DNA from: Olivibacter sitiensis DSM 17696
GTDB taxonomy: Bacteria > Bacteroidota > Bacteroidia > Sphingobacteriales > Sphingobacteriaceae
NCBI RefSeq assembly: GCF_000427965.1
Contig: NZ_ATZA01000029.1
Span: 1 to 36,795 of the forward strand
Direction: 5' to 3'
DNA: 36,795 nt
The position numbers and the translations under genes were made by a program. The notes beneath the pieces were generated by a model, which saw only the letters and a program-made list of their open reading frames with translations, was not told where the DNA came from and ran no database searches. Shown one piece after another: positions 6,283 through 14,828 of the stretch; the first letter of the stretch is position 1; each line of letters opens with the position of its first letter.

Positions 6283-9117
6283 ATGAGTAAAAAAGTAACG
6301 CCCGATCTGGGCGATCAGAGTGAGGTGGAGGTGTTTGGTGCACGCGTCCATAACCTCAAAAATATAGATGTCACTTTTCCTAGAAATGAGTTGGTAGTTA
6401 TCACTGGTTTGAGCGGTAGCGGCAAGTCGTCTTTGGCTTTTGATACCATATATGCCGAGGGGCAACGCCGGTACATGGAAACCTTCAGTGCCTATAGCCG
6501 CCAGTTTTTGGGAGGCTTGGAACGCCCAGATGTGGATAAGATATCTGGTCTCAGTCCCGTTATCGCTATTGAACAAAAAACCACGAGCAAAAATCCCCGA
6601 TCAACCGTAGGAACCATTACTGAGGTATATGATTTCATGCGCCTGCTGTTTGCCAGGGCAGGAGAGGCTTTTTCCTATGTAACGGGAAAGCGCATGGAGC
6701 GCATGTCCGAAGATCAAATAGTACAGCGCATATTGGATCAGTTCGATGGTCAGGCGCTCAATATCCTAGCGCCGGTGGTAAAGGGCCGTAAAGGGCATTA
6801 CCGCGAGTTGTTTGAGCAAATACGCAAACAAGGCTTCGTGAAGGTGCGTGTGGATGGTGAAATTTTGGACTTGGTGCCGAAAATGCAGGCCGATCGTTAC
6901 AAGGTACATGACATAGAAATGGTGATCGATAGGCTGATGGTGGGACAGAAAGACAGAAAGAGGTTGCAGACTTCTATCCAGCAGGCTATGAAGGTGGCCA
7001 AGGGCATTATTAAGGTGAGCGATCAAGACAACAACGAATTCTTCTTCAGCCGCTACCTGATGGATCCGGAAAGCGGTATTTCCTATGATGAACCACAGCC
7101 CAATACCTTTTCTTTCAACTCACCTTATGGTGCTTGCGAGCGCTGTGGGGGGCTAGGCTATATCTACGAAATGGACCAGGACACGATCATACCCGATCCG
7201 AAGCTGAGCATCCTCAAGGGAGGCATTGCCCCCTTGGGAGAGTATAAGGACAACTGGACTTTTCAACAGTTGAAGGCAGTAGGCAAAAAATACGGATTTG
7301 GTATGTCCACGCCTTTGAAAGACTTTACCGATGAGCAGCTCGACGTATTATTGAATGGCGCACCAGATCTCATTACCGTGCAAGTGACATATAGCAGCTG
7401 GAATGTGAAAGACTATAAGGTCACATTTGATGGGTTGTTCAAATTGCTGCAGCAGCAATCGGAAAATAAAGGGAATGACGAACTGGAGCAATTCATGTCC
7501 GTGAAGACTTGTCCCGAATGCCACGGTGCCCGTTTACGGAAAGAATCTTTGAATTTCAAGATAGATGGAAAGAATATTTACGAGCTTGCTTCTGTAGATA
7601 TACAATCTTTGGCACATTGGTTTGAAAACTTGGAATCTCGACTTTCGGAGAGGCAGAACACCATTGCGTCCGAAATTCTGAAAGAGATAAGAACCCGTTT
7701 GGGCTTCCTGTTGGATGTAGGGCTTTCATATCTTACCCTAGACCGTTCTGCAAGGACTCTTTCCGGTGGAGAGGCCCAACGTATCCGTTTGGCCACTCAA
7801 ATAGGTTCACAATTGGTCAACGTACTTTATATACTTGATGAACCAAGCATTGGCTTGCATCAGCGCGATAACGAGCGACTTATCAAATCGCTGAAGAACC
7901 TAAGGGACATAGGCAATTCCATTATCGTGGTAGAGCATGATAAGGATATGATCATGGAGTCCGACTATGTCATAGACATGGGACCGGCAGCCGGTCTCAA
8001 TGGGGGTATGGTAGTGGCGCAAGGTACGCCGGAAGAGATAAAGAAGTCAGAGTCGCTCACGGCCGAGTATTTAAATGGCAAGAAAGCGATAGACATCCCC
8101 AAGGCAAGACGCAAGGGGAACGGTCATGAGCTAAAAATAAAAGGCGTTACCGGCAATAACCTAAAAAATGTCTCGGTTGCTTTTCCTCTAGGTAAGCTAA
8201 TCGTTGTCTCTGGCGTATCGGGAAGTGGAAAGTCCACCTTGATATCGGAGACTCTGTATCCCATACTTAATCACCATTTCTTCAGGGCCAAGAAACAGCC
8301 CATGCCCTACAAAAAAATCGAAGGACTGGAACATATAGACAAAGTCATCGAGATAGACCAAAGCCCGATAGGGCGGACACCTCGTTCCAATCCATCTACC
8401 TATACTGGTGTGTTCTCGGATATCCGTGCACTTTTTGTTCAGCTTCCGGAGGCCAAGATACGCGGCTATAAGCCGGGACGGTTTTCGTTCAACGTGAAGG
8501 GGGGGAGATGCGAAACCTGTCAGGGGGCAGGTATGAAGGTAATTGAGATGAATTTTCTGCCAGATGTTCAGGTGCCTTGTGAGGCTTGTCAAGGAAAACG
8601 TTATAATCGGGAAACACTGGAGGTGCGCTATAGGGGTAAGTCCATCAGCGATGTGCTGGATATGAGCATCGATGAGGCCGTGAGTTTCTTCGAACCCATA
8701 CCATCCATTTATAGGAAAATAAAGACTTTGCAAGATGTTGGACTCGGTTATATCACTCTAGGGCAATCCTCAGTCACGCTGTCTGGCGGAGAGGCGCAGC
8801 GGGTGAAGCTTGCCACTGAGCTCTCGAAGAAAGATACGGGAAATACGTTCTACATCCTGGACGAGCCTACTACTGGCCTGCATTTTGAGGATGTAAATGT
8901 CTTGCTTGGTGTATTGAACAGGTTGGTAGACCGGGGAAACACGGTACTGGTAATAGAACATAACCTAGATGTGGTTAAGGTGGCCGATTGGGTGATCGAC
9001 CTAGGGCCGGAAGGAGGTTCCAGTGGCGGAGAAATACTGTTTAGCGGTACTCCCGAGGAACTTATAAAGGACAAGGAAAGCCAAACGGCCAGGTTTTTGA
9101 AAATGGAGATGAGTTAA
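6283..9117 (+). CDS. uvrA: Excinuclease ABC subunit A (UvrA)
   Basis: UvrA is the damage-recognition ATPase of nucleotide excision repair and loads UvrB at lesions. Two ABC modules are complete: Walker A GLSGSGKSSLA near the N-terminus and GVSGSGKSTL in the second half; two LSGGEAQR signatures; Walker B ILDEPSIGLH and ILDEPTTGLH. The zinc-binding Cys pairs CERCGG / CPECHG and CETCQG / CEACQG are present. The 944 residues match the usual length of about 940. The start at ATG 6283 is chosen because AAGGAG lies 6 bases upstream; an in-frame TTG at 6259 would add 8 residues. A heptad repeat array begins at the base after the stop. uvrC lies far away at 29464. Confidence 0.97.
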   Translation: MSKKVTPDLGDQSEVEVFGARVHNLKNIDVTFPRNELVVITGLSGSGKSSLAFDTIYAEGQRRYMETFSAYSRQFLGGLERPDVDKISGLSPVIAIEQKTTSKNPRSTVGTITEVYDFMRLLFARAGEAFSYVTGKRMERMSEDQIVQRILDQFDGQALNILAPVVKGRKGHYRELFEQIRKQGFVKVRVDGEILDLVPKMQADRYKVHDIEMVIDRLMVGQKDRKRLQTSIQQAMKVAKGIIKVSDQDNNEFFFSRYLMDPESGISYDEPQPNTFSFNSPYGACERCGGLGYIYEMDQDTIIPDPKLSILKGGIAPLGEYKDNWTFQQLKAVGKKYGFGMSTPLKDFTDEQLDVLLNGAPDLITVQVTYSSWNVKDYKVTFDGLFKLLQQQSENKGNDELEQFMSVKTCPECHGARLRKESLNFKIDGKNIYELASVDIQSLAHWFENLESRLSERQNTIASEILKEIRTRLGFLLDVGLSYLTLDRSARTLSGGEAQRIRLATQIGSQLVNVLYILDEPSIGLHQRDNERLIKSLKNLRDIGNSIIVVEHDKDMIMESDYVIDMGPAAGLNGGMVVAQGTPEEIKKSESLTAEYLNGKKAIDIPKARRKGNGHELKIKGVTGNNLKNVSVAFPLGKLIVVSGVSGSGKSTLISETLYPILNHHFFRAKKQPMPYKKIEGLEHIDKVIEIDQSPIGRTPRSNPSTYTGVFSDIRALFVQLPEAKIRGYKPGRFSFNVKGGRCETCQGAGMKVIEMNFLPDVQVPCEACQGKRYNRETLEVRYRGKSISDVLDMSIDEAVSFFEPIPSIYRKIKTLQDVGLGYITLGQSSVTLSGGEAQRVKLATELSKKDTGNTFYILDEPTTGLHFEDVNVLLGVLNRLVDRGNTVLVIEHNLDVVKVADWVIDLGPEGGSSGGEILFSGTPEELIKDKESQTARFLKMEMS

Positions 9118-9166
9118 GACGTCAGACACAAGACGTGAGATATGAGATGTCAGACTTGAGACTAAA
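9118..9166 (+). repeat. Imperfect 7-bp tandem repeat array (GACGTGA type), copy A
   Basis: Seven consecutive heptads follow the uvrA stop without a gap: GACGTCA, GACACAA, GACGTGA, GATATGA, GATGTCA, GACTTGA and GACTAAA. All begin with GA. The core GACGTGA-GATATGA recurs at 23091-23111 and 36639-36652. No open reading frame explains it. Confidence 0.8.
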
Positions 9167-9249
9167 GCCGGAAGTCGTACAGCGAAGCAGGGATTCAGAA
9201 GAATTTCGGGAATCAAAGGCTAAAGCGCCTTGGCAAGCCGGAAAGTCAG

Positions 9250-9291
9250 TCTTGATACTTAAGTCTTGATACTTGATACTAAATACTATGA
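9250..9291 (+). repeat. Imperfect 7-bp tandem repeat (TCTTGAT type) running into a start codon
   Basis: Six heptads TCTTGAT, ACTTAAG, TCTTGAT, ACTTGAT, ACTAAAT and ACTATGA run up to and over the ATG (9288-9290) of the DUF59 gene. They occupy the place where a ribosome-binding region would be. The consensus resembles the GACTTGA variant of the array at 9118. Confidence 0.75.
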
Positions 9292-9608
9292 TTATACTCG
9301 ATCAACTCGGCATAGCCGATAAAATAAAGGAAACGCTAGAAACGGTCTTCGACCCGGAGATTCCGGTCAATATCTGCGAACTGGGCTTGGTATACGAGAT
9401 TATTACCAAGGAAGACGGTACGGCAAAAATCGTGATGACCTTAACGGCTCCGGCCTGTCCGGTAGCTGGCGACATCATTGACGAGGTACAGCGCAAGGTG
9501 GCCGATGTGGAAGGGGTGAAAAATGCGCTAGTGGAACTTACCTTTGATCCCAAATGGGAAAAAAGCATGATGAGCGAAGAAGCTAAGCTGGAATTAGGTT
9601 TTTTGTAG
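9288..9608 (+). CDS. DUF59/MIP18-family iron-sulfur assembly factor
   Basis: This small cytosolic protein of 106 residues belongs to the MIP18/SufT/PaaD family, which helps insert iron-sulfur clusters into target proteins. The family hallmarks are clear: DPEIPVNICELGLVY near the N-terminus, then VMTLTAPACPVAGDI with the reactive Cys, and FDPKW near the end. The start is the ATG at 9288; an in-frame TTG at 9273 lies inside the heptad repeats and is less likely. No suf genes are next to it, unlike many relatives, so it stands alone between uvrA and a convergent antiporter gene. Its client proteins cannot be told from the sequence. Confidence 0.88.
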   Translation: MIILDQLGIADKIKETLETVFDPEIPVNICELGLVYEIITKEDGTAKIVMTLTAPACPVAGDIIDEVQRKVADVEGVKNALVELTFDPKWEKSMMSEEAKLELGFL

Positions 9609-9659
9609 GGTTAAGTTTGTTTCCCGAATGCGCCCAGCTGTTAATAGAATTCCATCTGT

Positions 9660-10931
9660 TCAACGTTCGATCTCATTATCCAGAGATTCTTTGCTTGCCG
9701 CTTCCAAGGCCTCTAAGGTTTTGGCTTCTTTCTTTATAGCTTTGTGACCACCTCCAAAGATAGCATGCCAGATATTTCTGGATTCCTTAGTGAGCAGTGG
9801 AGCTACAATGGAAAGGATGAGCACGTACACAACAACGAAAGATTGGATAATGGGATTAAGCCCTCCTGCTTTTCCGATGTTGGCCATCACTATTGAAAAC
9901 TCGCCCCTGGCGGAAAGCGTGAAACCAATATCGAATGAGGTCTTCTTTTTAAGCCCCGAAAATTTCGCAGCAAAGTATCCTGACGCGAGGTTGCCCAAGA
10001 CAGTTACCAGTGCTGCCAATGCTGCCCAGCCAATTGCGCCGCCCAACGTGGTGGGGTCTATAGTAAGTCCAAAACTAAAGAAAAACATAGCGCCAAAAAA
10101 ATCCTTGTATGGCAATACCATTGCTTCGATTTTTTTGATGTATTGCGAATCTGCCAGTACCAGCCCCGCCATGAGTGCGCCAATTGCTTCAGCTACATGT
10201 ATGGTCTCCGAAAAGCCAGCTATAGTGAATAGGAGTGCAAAAATGATGAGGATGAATAATTCGGAAGATTTTTCATTGAGCAACTTGTCTATAACGGGGA
10301 CTAATTTTCGTCCAAAAAACAGAAAAGTGAGTATAAAGCCCAAGGCCAAAGCAGAAGTGCCGATCACGCTCCACGCTGAGCCCCCCCCTGTAAGTACCAA
10401 GCCGGATAGGAAGGAGATATGCATGGCGATGAACAAATCATCGAACATAATCATGCCCATTATCACTTCAGTTTCGGGATTGGCCGTCCGCTTCAGGTCG
10501 GTAAGGACCTTTGCAACGATGGCCGTAGATGAGGAAGTCATAAGCCCGCAGAGTACCATCATCTCGGCAAAAGGCAGGTCCATGAGCCAGCCGATGAGCA
10601 AACCGGAAGTGAAGTTTAGGGCTACATAGGTAGTGCCACCAGTTACAATGGATTTTCCAGATTTTATAAGTCGACCTACCGAAAATTCCAAACCTAAATA
10701 GAAAAGTAAAAAGAGCACACCCAATCTACCCATGAATTCTATGAAGGGTAAGCTCTCGGTAAACTTGAAATCCAAAATACCAAAGGTAGGAGAGTTGTCA
10801 TTGCCAAGAAACATCCCAATGATAATGAAAAATGGGATGACAGAAAAGCGCAATTTATTGGCTATCAGGCCAACAAATGCTACAAGTGTCACGGCAATTC
10901 CAACTTCTAATACTAAGGTATTCAACTCCAT
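9660..10931 (-). CDS. khtU: Cation:proton antiporter (CPA2), KhtU-like
   Basis: This integral membrane protein of 423 residues is of the CPA2 type (KefB/KhtU) and would exchange K+ (or another monovalent cation) for H+. About 12 hydrophobic helices are visible from residue 5 to about 390. The motif MIMFDDLFIAMH carries the paired Asp that binds the transported ion, and SARGEFSIVMA is the other family signature. The C-terminal 40 residues are charged and cytoplasmic; there is no fused TrkA-N domain. The regulatory RCK_C protein is encoded separately just upstream at 11041-11526, as KhtT is for KhtU in Bacillus subtilis. The gap between them is 109 bases. Confidence 0.85.
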   Translation of the reverse strand: MELNTLVLEVGIAVTLVAFVGLIANKLRFSVIPFFIIIGMFLGNDNSPTFGILDFKFTESLPFIEFMGRLGVLFLLFYLGLEFSVGRLIKSGKSIVTGGTTYVALNFTSGLLIGWLMDLPFAEMMVLCGLMTSSSTAIVAKVLTDLKRTANPETEVIMGMIMFDDLFIAMHISFLSGLVLTGGGSAWSVIGTSALALGFILTFLFFGRKLVPVIDKLLNEKSSELFILIIFALLFTIAGFSETIHVAEAIGALMAGLVLADSQYIKKIEAMVLPYKDFFGAMFFFSFGLTIDPTTLGGAIGWAALAALVTVLGNLASGYFAAKFSGLKKKTSFDIGFTLSARGEFSIVMANIGKAGGLNPIIQSFVVVYVLILSIVAPLLTKESRNIWHAIFGGGHKAIKKEAKTLEALEAASKESLDNEIER

Positions 10932-11040
10932 ATTACATCGAGATCTTTGTTCAATTTACGGCTTCCATGGTAGAATAGATAGGTCCCCCGGACTGAGAGG
11001 GGTGCAACTTTGGTTAATGCAATAAAGGCAGATGGTTTGT

Positions 11041-11526
11041 CTAGCCTTTAAGTAAGATGTCCTTCAGTGCTTTGATATTGCTCCGTTTGCCCGCAACCAC
11101 CAATGTTGTACCAGCCGTAATGCGATAGTCAGGGCCTGGATTGATGACGGTTTCATCACCCTTGATTGCGGCTATGATGGATGCTCCAGTGTTCTGCCTC
11201 ACGCCCAGTTCGCCAATGGTCTTTTCCGAACCTGCCGCATTTTTTTCCACTTTGTGCCATTCGATGATCAGGTCATTAAGCGCTACATCTATGGTCTCCA
11301 AAGCTTTTGGCTTGAAGGACAAACCGCCTATGATGCCGGCAACTTGACGAGCCTCTTCATCATTCATGGTCATGACACATTTGGTGTCGTTGTCCTCATC
11401 ATCAAGCCTGTAGAGCTCACGCCTGCCATCGTTGTGGATGACAATGACCATATTGTCATCAGCACTTGTCTCTATTTGATACTTCTTGCCAATACCCGGC
11501 AATTCACTTTCCCTAACAATAGACAT
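11041..11526 (-). CDS. khtT: KhtT-like regulatory subunit with TrkA-C (RCK_C) domain
   Basis: This 161-residue soluble protein is the likely regulator of the antiporter encoded downstream. Residues 1-70 form the KhtT N-terminal domain: it starts with RESELPGIGKKYQIET and has HNDGRRELYRLDD, both very close to Bacillus KhtT as I remember it. Residues about 75-160 are the RCK_C/TrkA-C domain, with the linker LNDLIIEWHKVE and the core IGELGVRQNTGASIIAAI. In Bacillus this domain binds c-di-AMP and the protein responds to pH; binding here is inferred. A TACCTTTG box on the minus strand at 11645-11638 could be its -7 element, with a leader of about 105 bases. Confidence 0.88.
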   Translation of the reverse strand: MSIVRESELPGIGKKYQIETSADDNMVIVIHNDGRRELYRLDDEDNDTKCVMTMNDEEARQVAGIIGGLSFKPKALETIDVALNDLIIEWHKVEKNAAGSEKTIGELGVRQNTGASIIAAIKGDETVINPGPDYRITAGTTLVVAGKRSNIKALKDILLKG

Positions 11527-11694
11527 GCTAATCCTGTTGTTTAATGTAAAAAATGTGATTAAATATAAGGCACTTTGCTTGGCGTAATCCTATCTACCAA
11601 ATTCAATAATAGGCTCCTAGGAACTAAAAATGCAGTACAAAGGTATGTAATTTATTCCAATGCTGAAAGTTATTCCTATATTCGCGTCAAGTTC

Positions 11695-11905
11695 TGAATA
11701 TATACTCATATGGAGCGCCAAACGGTTTCCCTTGTCGGGAATTAATAAGGAACCGTGTGCAAATCACGGGCTGTCGCGCAACTGTAAGTGCTTTCTTTCC
11801 AACTCTCTGGAAGATAGGTCCGGCAATTAAGTCACTGCCCCGACGGATGTTGGGGTGGGAAGACGCCGAGGCCGATGGGCACAAGCCAGGAGACTTGCCA
11901 CTTTG
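11695..11905 (+). ncRNA. Cobalamin riboswitch (metE leader)
   Basis: The leader of metE has the conserved parts of the cobalamin aptamer in order: GGAACCGTGTGCAAATCACG (from about 11749), the core GCGCAACTGTAAG (11776-11788), and the B12 box AAGCCAGGAGACTTGCC (11883-11899). Placement before the B12-independent methionine synthase is the classical arrangement: cobalamin turns metE off when the B12-dependent enzyme can work. The ends are approximate. About 195 bases separate the B12 box from the ATG, including a hairpin with CAACA-GCTT and AAGC-TGTTG arms (about 11911-11943). No run of T follows it, so the expression platform is unresolved. A weak promoter-like TATATTCG lies at 11677-11684. Confidence 0.93.
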
Positions 11906-12097
11906 GTAGATTCAACAAGCTTTCGCGAGATGAAGCAATGTTGGGGCCTATACGAGCATGCTGCTTTTTACCGCATTTGAAACCGTTTTCTTTCGCGGGT
12001 AGATTGGAGTTGCCATGCCTTATCATTGTTTTTTCCTGTCGGTTAGTTTGAGTGAAAATTTGGACTGATTTAAATTATTCACATTAAACGTAAAAAC

Positions 12098-14428
12098 ATG
12101 TTGCGTACAAACAACTTGGGCTACCCGCGTATTGGTGCCCAGCGTGAACTGAAGAAAGCCAATGAGGCTTTCTGGAGCGGGAAAATCTCCCGCAGGGAAT
12201 TATTGGATGTCGGACTGAAAATCTGCCAGACTAATTGGGAAATCCAGCGATCGGTCGGTATAGATCTCATTCCCAGTAATGATTTTTCATTCTATGATCA
12301 AGTGTTGGACACATCGCTCACCTTTGGTGCCATTCCCCAGCGTTACCATGCCTTGGCAGATAAAAAGGGCGTGGAACACGAACTGGAACTCTATTTCGCC
12401 ATGGCCAGGGGCTATCAGCAGGAAGGCGTGGATGTGACCGCCATGGAGATGACCAAATGGTTCGATACCAATTACCATTACATCGTGCCGGAATTTGTCA
12501 AAAACCAATCCTTCAGCCTCTTTTCCGAAAAGGCCATCAACGAATTTTATGAAGCCAAGAAAATGGGCATCATCACTAAACCCGTATTGCTAGGCCCCAT
12601 CACTTATCTGTTGCTTGGAAAAGAAAAGGAAGCTGGATTTCATCGCTTGGATTTGATAGACAAGTTATTGCCGGTCTATAATCAACTTTTGTCCAAGTTG
12701 AAGGCGCATGGTGCAGAATGGGTGCAGATCGATGAACCGTTCTTGGCATTGGATTTGGATGACAAAACCAAGTCGCTGTACCCTAAGGTGTTCTCGCAAC
12801 TGAAACAGGCAAATCCGGGATTGAAGTTTGTTTTGACTACCTATTTCGAAGGCCTTCGGGACAATACAGATTTGGCATTCTCCCTCCCTGTCAACGCGCT
12901 ACACCTCGACTTGGTGAGGGGCGAGGGGCAACTGCAGTCTGTATTTCCTAAGCTGAAAAATAAGGACTTGGTGCTTTCGCTAGGTGTGGTGGATGGTCGC
13001 AATATCTGGAAAAATGACTATGAAAGCTCGTTGGGGCTGGTGCGGCCGGTTGTCGATGAGTTGGGAAGTAATCGTGTGTGGATAGCGCCATCCTGCTCCT
13101 TGCTGCACGTACCTTGCGATTTGGACCTGGAGACAGATGAAGCCATATTGCCTGCAACGGTGAAGAACTGGCTCGCCTTTGCCAAACAGAAACTGACCGA
13201 GGTGAAGGACATTGCGGTACTTGCGGAAGGACGGGTAGACGAGGCTACACAGGCCCGTGCCCTTGCCAACAAGGAAGCACAAGAAGATAGAAGTACATCC
13301 AAGTTGATCCATCACGATGCCGTAAAACAGCGTATAGCGAGCATCGGCAAAGGAGACGACCAACGCAAAAGTACGTTTGCTGTACGTAAGCAAAAGCAAC
13401 AGCAGGCACTGGGACTGCCCTTGTTTCCCACCACTACCATCGGTTCTTTTCCGCAAACGAAGGAAGTACGCAGTTGGCGCGCCCAATTGAAGAAAGGAAG
13501 TTTGACGGCAGAACAATATAACGACCTTATCCGCAAGGAAACTGAAGAGGCCGTTCATTGGCAAGAAAGCTTGGGAATCGATGTGCTGGTACATGGTGAG
13601 TTTGAGCGCAATGATATGGTGGAGTATTTCGGCGAGCAGTTGCAGGGTTATGCCTTTACCAAGAACGGGTGGGTGCAGAGCTACGGCTCGCGTTGCGTGA
13701 AGCCTCCCGTGCTCTATGGCGACGTGAGTAGACCAAAGGACATGACGGTATTTTGGACTGCTTTTGCGCAGTCGCTTACCAAGTTGCCTGTAAAAGGTAT
13801 GTTGACGGGGCCTGTTACCATACTGCAGTGGTCCTTCGTTCGCAACGATCAGCCTCGTTCGGAGACGGCATTCCAGATTGCGCTCGCTATTCGCGATGAG
13901 GTGGTCGCATTGGAGAAGGCAGGTATCAAAGTTATCCAAATCGATGAGCCTGCCATTCGTGAGGGCTTGCCTTTGCGCAAGGCTGACCAACAAAATTATC
14001 TGGAATGGGCAGTGAAGGCTTTCCGTTTGAGTGCTAGCGGGGTAGGGGACGACACGCAGATCCATACGCATATGTGCTATTCGGAGTTCAATGATATTAT
14101 TGCCCACATTGCCGCTATGGATGCCGATGTAATTACCATTGAGACTTCTCGCTCGCAGATGGAATTGCTGGATGCTTTTGCCGATTTCAGCTATCCCAAT
14201 GACATAGGTCCCGGTGTATATGACATCCACTCGCCACGTGTGCCCAGCAAGGAAGAGATGGTGTTCTTGCTGGAAAAGGCCAAGGCGGTCATTCCCGCCG
14301 AGCAGTTATGGGTCAATCCAGACTGTGGCCTGAAGACGCGTGCATGGCCAGAAACCAAGGCGGCCATAGAGGCCATGGTAGCCGCGGCAAAGACGCTCCG
14401 TGAAAGTGTGCAGGAAACGGTAGATTAG
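12098..14428 (+). CDS. metE: Cobalamin-independent methionine synthase (MetE)
   Basis: MetE transfers a methyl group from 5-methyltetrahydropteroyltri-glutamate to homocysteine, the last step of methionine synthesis, in the cytoplasm. The 776 residues contain both barrels: the N-terminal one starts with NNLGYPRIGAQRELKKA, and the C-terminal catalytic one with FPTTTIGSFPQT. The zinc site is complete: His and Cys in IHTHMCYSEF, the Glu in TIETSRS, and C743 in NPDCGLKTR. The homocysteine region VLVHGEFERNDMVEYF is intact. The cobalamin riboswitch upstream indicates repression by B12, which implies that the cell can obtain cobalamin and probably also has MetH elsewhere. Confidence 0.97.
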   Translation: MLRTNNLGYPRIGAQRELKKANEAFWSGKISRRELLDVGLKICQTNWEIQRSVGIDLIPSNDFSFYDQVLDTSLTFGAIPQRYHALADKKGVEHELELYFAMARGYQQEGVDVTAMEMTKWFDTNYHYIVPEFVKNQSFSLFSEKAINEFYEAKKMGIITKPVLLGPITYLLLGKEKEAGFHRLDLIDKLLPVYNQLLSKLKAHGAEWVQIDEPFLALDLDDKTKSLYPKVFSQLKQANPGLKFVLTTYFEGLRDNTDLAFSLPVNALHLDLVRGEGQLQSVFPKLKNKDLVLSLGVVDGRNIWKNDYESSLGLVRPVVDELGSNRVWIAPSCSLLHVPCDLDLETDEAILPATVKNWLAFAKQKLTEVKDIAVLAEGRVDEATQARALANKEAQEDRSTSKLIHHDAVKQRIASIGKGDDQRKSTFAVRKQKQQQALGLPLFPTTTIGSFPQTKEVRSWRAQLKKGSLTAEQYNDLIRKETEEAVHWQESLGIDVLVHGEFERNDMVEYFGEQLQGYAFTKNGWVQSYGSRCVKPPVLYGDVSRPKDMTVFWTAFAQSLTKLPVKGMLTGPVTILQWSFVRNDQPRSETAFQIALAIRDEVVALEKAGIKVIQIDEPAIREGLPLRKADQQNYLEWAVKAFRLSASGVGDDTQIHTHMCYSEFNDIIAHIAAMDADVITIETSRSQMELLDAFADFSYPNDIGPGVYDIHSPRVPSKEEMVFLLEKAKAVIPAEQLWVNPDCGLKTRAWPETKAAIEAMVAAAKTLRESVQETVD

Positions 14429-14442
14429 TGAATTAAAGATAA

Positions 14443-14479
14443 GATGGTAGGGGCGGGTGATTTATCGGCCTCTGCCATC
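14443..14479 (+). terminator. Stem-loop after metE
   Basis: GATGGTAGGGGC (14443-14454) pairs with GCCTCTGCCATC (14468-14479) over 12 bp with two G-U pairs and a 13-base loop. It lies 15 bases after the metE stop. No strong T run follows, so termination is plausible rather than clear. Its right arm is also the last coding part of the rhodanese pseudogene on the other strand. Confidence 0.45.
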
Positions 14480-14670
14480 TGTCACAATTGGTTTGTTATT
14501 TCTAGACCATTCGCTCCAAGAACCTACATATAGCTTTGGAATCTGCAATCCTGCATAAGCTATGGCCAAAAGTGAGTGGCATTGGAAGCGTCAATGATGG
14601 CTAAATCGCGTGTTGCGTACAAGTCCAATAGCTCATCGACTTGAATGATAGGTGATAAGTAATGATGCAT
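14462..14670 (-). pseudogene. Rhodanese (thiosulfate sulfurtransferase) gene collapsed by internal deletion
   Basis: Read on the minus strand from ATG 14670, about 30 codons give a normal rhodanese N-terminus, with SPIIQVDELLDLYATRDLAI then IDAS. After about 14581 the frame changes, and from TGC at 14581 a typical rhodanese C-terminus follows: CHSLLAIAYAGLQIPKLYVG then SWSEWSRNNKPIVTDG, ending at TAA 14462-14464. A full two-domain sulfurtransferase has about 280 residues, so some 210 central residues, including the active-site loop, are missing, and the two ends are out of frame. Both ends read cleanly, so the loss looks recent. No protein function is expected. Confidence 0.8.
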
Positions 14671-14798
14671 CCTTCTGTTTTTTTATAGCATTCGTATTGT
14701 TGTCTTTTGAAGAGGATTGTGGACGATGCAAATTAAAAATAATATTTTGAAACTATATTAGGAGAAGGATATTACTGGATTAATCAACATCTTCTCGT

Positions 14799-14806
14799 TA
14801 TATTTG
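14799..14806 (+). promoter_or_regulatory. Candidate -7 box for the DUF4112 gene
   Basis: TATATTTG fits TAnnTTTG and lies 22 bases before the ATG at 14829. No TTTG is found at the expected -33 position. The rest of the gap 14671-14798 is A+T rich and shows nothing else. Confidence 0.4.
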
Positions 14807-14828
14807 TTATCGGTGTGTAATCATTCAT

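Noticed and set aside
9118-9166. CRISPR array at the heptad repeats
   Set aside because: The units are 7 bp with no spacers and no cas genes in the window.
9790-10629. A 279-codon plus-strand frame inside the antiporter gene
   Set aside because: It is the opposite strand of a clear 12-helix CPA2 antiporter, and the translation shows no motif.
12980-14230. A 416-codon open frame on the minus strand inside metE
   Set aside because: It is antisense to a complete MetE with all zinc ligands; its translation is rich in His, Arg and Cys with no domain pattern. It is a shadow frame.
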